37,555 bases of DNA from Sphingobacterium thalpophilum (GTDB lineage Bacteria; Bacteroidota; Bacteroidia; B-17B0; Aurantibacillaceae): NCBI GenBank assembly GCA_943325195.2, contig CALPON020000013.1, forward strand, positions 1 through 37,555. The letters are read 5' to 3'. The notes under the pieces are model-generated. The model had not been told where the DNA came from and did not search any database. It saw only the letters and a program-made list of their open reading frames with translations. Numbering within the stretch: position 1 is the stretch's first letter; each line of letters begins with the position of its first letter. A program made the position numbers and the translations under genes. Below are positions 31,937 to 37,555 of this stretch, piece after piece.

Positions 31937-33094
31937 TTATTCTTCGTCATCTGACAAGTTTAAGGAGCTGGTATTATCCAAAATATCATAAACCTTATGT
32001 GTCTGATAGGCGGAGCTGTTGAGTTGATTGCTGAGAATTACTACAGTCAAGGTATCATGCAGTCGGCGATGAAAGGAAGATCGGTAACCGTGCCACCAAC
32101 CATTGTGATATACTTCTTTTTTCACTGGATCATTAAAATCTTTCATCCGCCAGCCATACCCGTAATTGGTCAATTTTTTTTCACGACTAAAAGCGGTGTA
32201 GGCCAGTTGCTGGGTTTCGGGACGGATGATGCGGTTTTGATAAAGTGCTTCGCTGAAGAGGAAAAGATCGAAAGGCGTGGAGTAAATACTCTTGTCGCCC
32301 AGCACAAAATCACTGGCATCGAAGGCTACTGGTCGCCACCGAGCATCATAAGGATGGGTGACATTGGCCGCATGCAGATCAATGTCCATAATCGTCGCGG
32401 TATTTTTCATCCCTAGTGGAACAAAAAGTTCTTCTTTCAGAAATTGAGAAAAACTTCTTCCGCTGGTCTTTTCCACTAGCAGAGCCAGCAAAGCATAATT
32501 TGTATTACTGTAATTAAAGCGTCTGTCTGGATGTAAATAGGCTTGTGTGTGCTTTCCGATGAAGCAGGCATACATTTCCGTGTTGGTCATCTGGTAGTTG
32601 GGCCGGCAGATTTCTGAGTTGAGTGTGTAAATATAGTTTGGAAGTCCGGAGCGGTGATTGAGCAGGTCTTTTATCCGCACAGCGGGGTAGGGGAAATCGG
32701 GGAAATAGCTGGCAAAGGGTAATTCAATGTCCAACTGGTGTCGCTCATGCAGAAGCAGCACCGCTGTGGCAGTGATGACCTTGCTCACCGAGGCCAACTG
32801 AAACATAGAACTGTCGGTCAAAAAAACCTGCGTTTCTTTGTTGCTGTAACCGATGGATTTCCGAAAGAGAATTTTTCCTGCTTTGGCCACGATGACGCTG
32901 CCATTAAACATGTTCTGACGGTTCATATCGCTGAACAATTGGTCCAGTTTTTCCGCAATGACTTTTTGTTCTTTACTATTAAGACGGCTCACTTCTGCTT
33001 TCCCTGGCTTAGAGTAGGCGTGAGATTCAGTGCTCGAATTACCGCAGCTCAGGAACATGATTAATAAAGTGCTTAACAGAAATGTTTTATTCAT
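31937..33094 (-). CDS. Serine hydrolase lipoprotein, class C beta-lactamase-like
   Basis: A 385-residue penicillin-binding-protein-like serine hydrolase with a lipoprotein signal (MNKTFLLSTLLIMFLSCGNS, lipidated Cys17). Catalytic motifs are Ser102-Val-Ser-Lys105, Tyr195-Ser-Asn197 and His330-Asn-Gly332, the last replacing the KTG of many beta-lactamases, as in D-aminopeptidases and EstB-like esterases. It could act on peptidoglycan peptides or esters; resistance to beta-lactams should not be assumed. Its ATG overlaps the mtgA stop by four bases, so it is coupled to a cell-wall glycosyltransferase. Confidence 0.9.
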   Translation of the reverse strand: MNKTFLLSTLLIMFLSCGNSSTESHAYSKPGKAEVSRLNSKEQKVIAEKLDQLFSDMNRQNMFNGSVIVAKAGKILFRKSIGYSNKETQVFLTDSSMFQLASVSKVITATAVLLLHERHQLDIELPFASYFPDFPYPAVRIKDLLNHRSGLPNYIYTLNSEICRPNYQMTNTEMYACFIGKHTQAYLHPDRRFNYSNTNYALLALLVEKTSGRSFSQFLKEELFVPLGMKNTATIMDIDLHAANVTHPYDARWRPVAFDASDFVLGDKSIYSTPFDLFLFSEALYQNRIIRPETQQLAYTAFSREKKLTNYGYGWRMKDFNDPVKKEVYHNGWWHGYRSSFHRRLHDTLTVVILSNQLNSSAYQTHKVYDILDNTSSLNLSDDEE

Positions 33095-33843
33095 TCTTTT
33101 CTTCTGCTTTTTTTAGGTAAGGATTTAGTTTTGTCCGACGCGTCGTTGTATTTATCGTAATCTAATTGATTACCCCAGAAGCTCATCTGTCTGCTGATCC
33201 AGTTTTTTCTTTTTGCCACATAGGCACTGGCAGGATTAGCACTATATCTGAGCGGAGAAGGAAGAATGGCAGCAATGGCCGCACTTTCTTCTTTACTGAG
33301 TTTACTTGCTTTTTTATGAAACCAGTAATCGGCAGCGGCTTCTGCACCGTAAATTCCTTTTCCCATTTCAATGCTATTGAGATACACCTCCATAATACGT
33401 TCTTTACTCCAGAGCAATTCAATCAATAAAGTAAAGTAAACTTCGCATCCTTTGCGGAGATAACTTCGACCGGGCCACAGAAACACGTTTTTTGCGGTCT
33501 GCTGTGAAATGGTGCTGGCGCCTCTCAGTTTACCTCCGTTTTCATTGGTTTTCATTGCTTTTTCAATGGCAACGAAATCAAAGCCGTAGTGTTTCAGGTA
33601 ATTCTGATCCTCACTGCACACGACCGCCAACTGTAATTTTGGGGAAATTTGCTCTAGTGGCACCCAGTCGTGACGCAGTACCATTTTTTCACCGTTAGTT
33701 TTTTGTTCCACGCAGCGGATGATCATGAGCGGGGTCAGCGGAACAGGCACCCAGCGGAACATCAAAACAAAAAGCACACTGAGGAGAAGGAGTGCAATAA
33801 CAATCCTTAACACTATTTTGAATATGCGTTTTAATAAAAACAA
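33091..33843 (-). CDS. mtgA: Monofunctional peptidoglycan glycosyltransferase
   Basis: MtgA polymerises lipid II into glycan strands at the outer face of the inner membrane. The 250-residue protein has an N-terminal membrane helix (VIALLLLSVLFVLMF) and a GT51 domain with catalytic Glu78 in CSEDQNYLKHYGFD, GASTISQQTAKNVFLW near 108 and KERIMEVYLNSIEMG near 147. The start appears to be TTG 33843: no ATG lies between it and an upstream in-frame stop, and a perfect TAGATTTG box ends 11 bases before it. A GTG ten codons in is the other option. The lipoprotein gene overlaps its end. Confidence 0.92.
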   Translation of the reverse strand: MFLLKRIFKIVLRIVIALLLLSVLFVLMFRWVPVPLTPLMIIRCVEQKTNGEKMVLRHDWVPLEQISPKLQLAVVCSEDQNYLKHYGFDFVAIEKAMKTNENGGKLRGASTISQQTAKNVFLWPGRSYLRKGCEVYFTLLIELLWSKERIMEVYLNSIEMGKGIYGAEAAADYWFHKKASKLSKEESAAIAAILPSPLRYSANPASAYVAKRKNWISRQMSFWGNQLDYDKYNDASDKTKSLPKKSRRKE

Positions 33844-33854
33844 GTTAACAGCTG

Positions 33855-33862
33855 CAAATCTA
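33855..33862 (-). promoter_or_regulatory. -7 box of mtgA
   Basis: TAGATTTG on the minus strand is a perfect TAnnTTTG and ends 11 bases before the TTG start. It supports the TTG and predicts a leader of only a few bases. Confidence 0.55.
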
Positions 33863-33926
33863 TTTGTAATTTTAAACTTCTGCGTTTTAAATTAATAAAT
33901 GAATTAACCGCGGTCTTTTAATTACT

Positions 33927-34418
33927 ATGCAAAAAAAGGGGTTATCGGTCATCATTTTCTTTTTAGTAGCATTTGGCGGCTATTATCTCTATAAAAAATA
34001 CCGTGTAGCGCCGGATTTAAAAATTGAACAATTGCCCTTGGCACATACTGACGGCAGACTCGTTTCCCCGGATGCGTTTCTCGGTAAAAAAACGGCTTTA
34101 TGTTTTGCTGCCAGTTGGTGCGGACCCTGTCGCCAAGAATTAAAGATGATGGCTGGTTTAAAAAACACCGTCCTGAAAGACCTGAATGTGGTGGTGATAA
34201 GTGATGAAGCACCTGCAGATATTGAACAATTTCGAAAAAACTATCCCGCTGAATTTGAATGGTTACATTTGAACGAACCATTCGCCAGCATTGGAATAAA
34301 CAGCATACCGACCAGTTATTTGGTCAATCGTAAAGGAATAGTTGTGAAGCAAAAAGTGGGTACTATTGACTGGCAGGATCCGTCCACAGCCAATTACATG
34401 CTGGGGCTGATGGAATAA
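33927..34418 (+). CDS. Membrane-anchored thioredoxin-like protein (TlpA/ResA type)
   Basis: A 163-residue protein with an N-terminal signal-anchor (LSVIIFFLVAFGGYYLY) and a thioredoxin domain facing the periplasm. The active site is WCGPC at 64-68, and the cis-Pro loop is SIPTSYLV near residue 130. TlpA/ResA proteins reduce extracytoplasmic disulfides, for example in cytochrome c maturation; the partner here is unknown. It diverges from mtgA and is followed by uvrA after 14 bases, so the two may be cotranscribed. Confidence 0.9.
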   Translation: MQKKGLSVIIFFLVAFGGYYLYKKYRVAPDLKIEQLPLAHTDGRLVSPDAFLGKKTALCFAASWCGPCRQELKMMAGLKNTVLKDLNVVVISDEAPADIEQFRKNYPAEFEWLHLNEPFASIGINSIPTSYLVNRKGIVVKQKVGTIDWQDPSTANYMLGLME

Positions 34419-34432
34419 AAGGGAAGAAACAC

Positions 34433-37252
34433 GTGAAAGACATTACAAAATTAAATCCAAAAGAATTTATCATTATCAAGGGGGCGCGGCAGCATAACCT
34501 GAAAAATATTGATGTGGCCATCCCGCGAAACAAAATGGTGGTCATTACAGGTCTGTCTGGCAGCGGCAAGTCTTCACTCGCCTTTGATACTTTATATGCA
34601 GAGGGACAGCGGCGTTATGTGGAAAGTCTCTCTTCCTATGCGCGACAGTTTTTGGGACGGCTGGAGAAACCCGATGTCGATTACATTAAAGGCATTTCGC
34701 CAGCTATTGCCATTGAACAAAAGGTCATTTCACGCAATCCACGCAGTACGGTGGGGACAATTACGGAGATTTACGATTACTTTAAATTATTGTTTGCCCG
34801 TGTGGGTAAGACCTATAGTCCTGTCAGCGGAAAGGTCGTTAAGCGGAACACGGTTTCGGATGTGGTCAATTATCTGATGGCCTTGCCAGAAGAAAGTAAA
34901 GTGCTGATTTTGTCCCGCTTATCTGAAAAAAAAGACCGCACCATGGAAAAACAGCTGGACTTGCTTGCCCAGCAGGGTTTTGCAAGAGCTGTGGTGAATG
35001 GAAAAATCAGCAGGATTCAGGAAATTGATGCCAAATCGCTGAAAAAGAAAGGGGAAGTTTTTTTATTAATTGACCGTCTGTTGACGCAGCCGGCAGAGGA
35101 AGATTTTGTCAATCGCGCTGGGGATAGCGTTCAGACTGCTTTTTATGAAGGCGAGGGTGCTTGCTGGATTTGGCAAGAACAGGAAGCAGGCGAGTATAGC
35201 AAACACCATTTCAGCAATCTCTTTGAGCTGGATGGGATGAGCTTTGAGGAGCCCGATGTGAATTTTTTTACATTCAATAACCCCATCGGTGCCTGCAAAA
35301 CCTGCGAAGGCTTTGGAAGTGTGATTGGAATTGACCCCGACCTGGTGATTCCCAATAAAAGTCTCAGTGTATTTGAAAACGCCATCGCCTGCTGGAACGG
35401 CGAGGTCATGAGCGCGTATAAAAAACAATTATTAAAAAGTGCACATAAGTTTGATTTTCCTGTACATAAGCCCATAGCGGACTTGAGTAAAAAAGACTAT
35501 GACCTGCTGTGGAGCGGTAATGCGCATTTTGAAGGACTGAATACGTTTTTCAAAATGCTAGAGAAGGAAACTTATAAAATTCAGTACCGTGTTATGCTGG
35601 CCCGCTATCGAGGTAAAACGGGTTGTCCGGATTGTCAGGGGACCCGTCTGCGAAAAGATGCCGGTTATGTAAAAGTGGGTGGCAAAAATATTCAGGAACT
35701 GGTTTTATCTCCGGTCGATCAGCTAATTCCTTTCTTTCAGAAACTCGTGCTAGATGAACATGATACGAAAGTGAGTCAGCGCTTATTAATTGAAATCCGC
35801 AATCGGTTGCAGTACCTATTTGATGTGGGTTTGGGGTATCTCACCTTGAACCGCGTCGCCAATACCCTGAGTGGCGGCGAGAGTCAGCGTATTAATCTGG
35901 CGACACAACTTGGCAGTACCTTGGTCGGAAGTCTTTATATTTTGGATGAGCCCAGTATCGGCTTGCATCCGCGGGACACAGATCGGCTTGTAAAAGTTTT
36001 ACGTTCCTTGCAGCAGCAAGGTAATACCGTTATTATTGTAGAGCATGATGAAGAAATTATGCGGCAGTCGGATCAGCTGATTGATATCGGTCCAGAGGCT
36101 GGCACACAGGGGGGACACCTTGTTTTTCAGGGCAGTCACGCAGATCTTCTTCAGGGCAAGACCGGCTATACGGCCAAATACCTGACGAACAGAATGCGGA
36201 TTGAAGTGCCTAAGAGCCGGCGTAAATGGAAAGAATTTATTGAAGTCCGACATCTTAGTGAGAATAATCTTAAGAATGTCAGCGTGAAATTTCCTTTGCA
36301 AACGCTTTGCTGTGTTACCGGTGTCAGTGGAAGTGGGAAATCAACGATCATCCGAAAAGGCCTCATTCCTTTCCTGCAACGTTATTTGGATGGTTATTTC
36401 GACAATGTCAGCGCTGATCATCTGATTGGTGGCAGCTTGAAACAAATTCGGCAGTTGGAGTTTGTGGATCAGAATCCGATTGGGAAATCTTCACGCAGTA
36501 ATCCGGTCACCTACATTAAGGCCTTTGATGAGGTTCGTAATTTATTTTCCGATCAGGGACTCGCAAAGACCCGTGGCTATAAACCGGGATTTTTTAGTTT
36601 TAATGTCGAAGGCGGTCGTTGTGAAGTCTGCCAAGGAGAAGGTCAGATTACGGTGGAAATGCAGTTTATGGCGGATATTCTTTTGCCATGTGAAGCCTGT
36701 AAGGGAAAACGTTATAAATCCGAAACACTTGAAATTCTTTACAAGGGGAAAACGATTTCCGATATCCTCGATCTGACGGTGGATGATGCGGTTGATTTTT
36801 TCAACGGCGATTCGGATAACCGGACAGCGCAGCGTATTACGGAGAAATTACTGTCCTTACAAGCAGTGGGGCTGGGGTATGTGCAACTCGGACAAAGCAG
36901 TAGCACCCTGAGTGGTGGGGAAGCGCAGCGAATTAAACTGGCCAGTTTCCTGATCAATATGAACAGCATCACACCGACCTTATTTGTGTTTGATGAGCCT
37001 ACCACCGGTTTGCATTTTCACGATGTGGCTAAATTACTAAAGTCCTTCGACGCCCTATTGCAACGCGGGCACAGTATTGTGGTGATTGAACATAATATGG
37101 ATGTGATTAAGTGCGCTGACTGGCTTATAGACGTGGGACCGGAGGGCGGAGAAAAAGGTGGTCAGATTGTATTTGAAGGCACACCGGAAGAGATGGTGCG
37201 CGCCAAAAAAGGCTATACTTGGAAGTATCTGGCTGAAAAGTTGGGCAGTTAA
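34433..37252 (+). CDS. uvrA: Excinuclease ABC subunit A
   Basis: UvrA is the damage-recognition ATPase of nucleotide excision repair and loads UvrB. The 939-residue protein has two ABC modules: Walker A GLSGSGKSSLA near residue 40 and GVSGSGKSTI near 630, signatures NTLSGGESQRINLA and STLSGGEAQRIKLA, and zinc sites CKTC/CPDC near 287 and 398 and CEVC/CEAC near 729 and 753. The Walker B region FVFDEPTTGLH is intact. The start is GTG 34433, preceded by GGGAAG nine bases upstream; there is no in-frame ATG nearby. Length is normal. Confidence 0.97.
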   Translation: MKDITKLNPKEFIIIKGARQHNLKNIDVAIPRNKMVVITGLSGSGKSSLAFDTLYAEGQRRYVESLSSYARQFLGRLEKPDVDYIKGISPAIAIEQKVISRNPRSTVGTITEIYDYFKLLFARVGKTYSPVSGKVVKRNTVSDVVNYLMALPEESKVLILSRLSEKKDRTMEKQLDLLAQQGFARAVVNGKISRIQEIDAKSLKKKGEVFLLIDRLLTQPAEEDFVNRAGDSVQTAFYEGEGACWIWQEQEAGEYSKHHFSNLFELDGMSFEEPDVNFFTFNNPIGACKTCEGFGSVIGIDPDLVIPNKSLSVFENAIACWNGEVMSAYKKQLLKSAHKFDFPVHKPIADLSKKDYDLLWSGNAHFEGLNTFFKMLEKETYKIQYRVMLARYRGKTGCPDCQGTRLRKDAGYVKVGGKNIQELVLSPVDQLIPFFQKLVLDEHDTKVSQRLLIEIRNRLQYLFDVGLGYLTLNRVANTLSGGESQRINLATQLGSTLVGSLYILDEPSIGLHPRDTDRLVKVLRSLQQQGNTVIIVEHDEEIMRQSDQLIDIGPEAGTQGGHLVFQGSHADLLQGKTGYTAKYLTNRMRIEVPKSRRKWKEFIEVRHLSENNLKNVSVKFPLQTLCCVTGVSGSGKSTIIRKGLIPFLQRYLDGYFDNVSADHLIGGSLKQIRQLEFVDQNPIGKSSRSNPVTYIKAFDEVRNLFSDQGLAKTRGYKPGFFSFNVEGGRCEVCQGEGQITVEMQFMADILLPCEACKGKRYKSETLEILYKGKTISDILDLTVDDAVDFFNGDSDNRTAQRITEKLLSLQAVGLGYVQLGQSSSTLSGGEAQRIKLASFLINMNSITPTLFVFDEPTTGLHFHDVAKLLKSFDALLQRGHSIVVIEHNMDVIKCADWLIDVGPEGGEKGGQIVFEGTPEEMVRAKKGYTWKYLAEKLGS

Positions 37253-37291
37253 GAGTGGAGTCGCGAGGCTGTCGATGATTTAACGCATTCC

Positions 37292-37315
37292 GAATCCTGA
37301 TCAGATTCATTTTTT
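37292..37315 (+). terminator. Weak terminator after uvrA
   Basis: GAATC and GATTC form a five-base stem with a seven-base loop, followed by a short T-run. The stem is short, so the call is uncertain. Confidence 0.4.
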
Positions 37316-37340
37316 AGCAGGCAGGCGTTAGCCCTTGCAT

Positions 37341-37348
37341 TAATTTTG
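37341..37348 (+). promoter_or_regulatory. -7 box of the dnaJ-like gene
   Basis: TAATTTTG is a perfect TAnnTTTG and ends 15 bases before the ATG at 37364. No -33 TTTG is evident at 19-21 bases. Confidence 0.55.
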
Positions 37349-37363
37349 CATAAATCATGAGGT

Positions 37364-37555
37364 ATGGAATTTATTGATTACTATAAAATCCTGGAGGTGG
37401 ACAAGACTGCCACTGAAGCGGATATTAAAAAAGCCTATCGAAAGTTGGCGCGTAAGTACCATCCCGATCTGAATCCTAATGAGGCAGCCGCTAAAAAAAA
37501 GTTTCAGCAAATCAACGAAGCCAATGAAGTGCTGAGTGATCTTGAAAAGCGAAAG
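37364..37555 (+). CDS. DnaJ/CbpA-type J-domain protein, N-terminal part
   Basis: Only 64 residues are present before the window ends. They form a J-domain that would stimulate DnaK ATPase. The start [20 protein letters not shown] and the HPD tripeptide at 33-35 are diagnostic. The opening MEFIDYY and the spacing suggest a CbpA-type co-chaperone rather than DnaJ, but the C-terminal half that would settle it is not visible. Confidence 0.9.
   Translation, partial: MEFIDYYKILEVDKTATEADIKKAYRKLARKYHPDLNPNEAAAKKKFQQINEANEVLSDLEKRK

Noticed and set aside
31937-33094. Reading the serine hydrolase as a beta-lactam resistance gene
   Set aside because: The SxxK, YxN and HNG motifs fit a wide family including peptidases and esterases, and the gene is coupled to mtgA; resistance is not supported.
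1-37555. CRISPR arrays, tRNA or rRNA genes, insertion sequences, toxin-antitoxin pairs
   Set aside because: Intergenic regions are all under 200 bases, and none contains regular repeats with spacers, a cloverleaf or terminal inverted repeats.

Overview
This window is a gene-dense, mostly housekeeping stretch of a Bacteroidota chromosome. The phylum call rests on several independent signs: the gliding/type IX secretion gene pair gldF-gldG, a large secreted protein with a C-terminal type IX sorting domain, a GLPGLI-family protein next to an outer-membrane beta-barrel protein, promoters of the Bacteroidota form TTTG-N19-21-TAnnTTTG, and an almost complete lack of Shine-Dalgarno (SD) sequences. 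A Chitinophagales-like or related lineage is plausible, but I cannot fix the family from sequence alone.

Layout. 1-2015 (minus strand): nrnA-like DHH phosphoesterase, an unknown small protein and the start of an acyl-CoA carboxylase beta subunit. 2057-3662 (plus): rpsU, xerC, hpf. 3679-9492 (plus): a secreted/outer-membrane unknown, a fused E1 alpha-beta 2-oxoacid dehydrogenase, threonine aldolase and dnaG. 9552-13111 (minus): the rplM-rpsI-rpsB-tsf-pyrH block with hairpins between its later genes. 13147-18018 (minus): tatD, a TetR regulator, a GLPGLI protein and a large outer-membrane protein. 18106-22179: yciO, aroQ (minus), xerD, plant-type ispH and a DnaQ-like exonuclease. 22180-27648 (minus): murQ, a giant type IX-secreted protein and ndk. 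27735-29396 (plus): rnz and an orphan NarL/FixJ-type regulator. 29440-33862 (minus): gldG, gldF, a serine-hydrolase lipoprotein and mtgA. 33927-37555 (plus): a membrane-anchored thioredoxin, uvrA and the start of a dnaJ/cbpA gene, cut by the window end.

How the genes work together. Much of the content serves translation (S21, HPF, L13, S9, S2, EF-Ts, YciO), DNA replication and repair (DnaG, UvrA, XerC/XerD, NrnA-like, DnaQ-like), cell wall (MtgA, MurQ, serine hydrolase) and the cell surface (GldFG, T9SS cargo, outer-membrane protein). There are no tRNA or rRNA genes, insertion sequences, CRISPR arrays or phage remnants. No gene-free stretch exceeds 300 bases; the longest, about 170 bases at 27059-27228, holds a perfect palindrome, a 21-bp-spaced repeat and a promoter.

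I did not find a discrete new defence, biosynthetic or mobile system. The most interesting signals are regulatory. The two best SD sequences in the window both lie directly behind rpsU, whose 3' untranslated region carries a ten-base match to an anti-SD sequence. In addition, several genes have the promoter -7 box only 3-7 bases before the start codon, which implies leaderless mRNAs.
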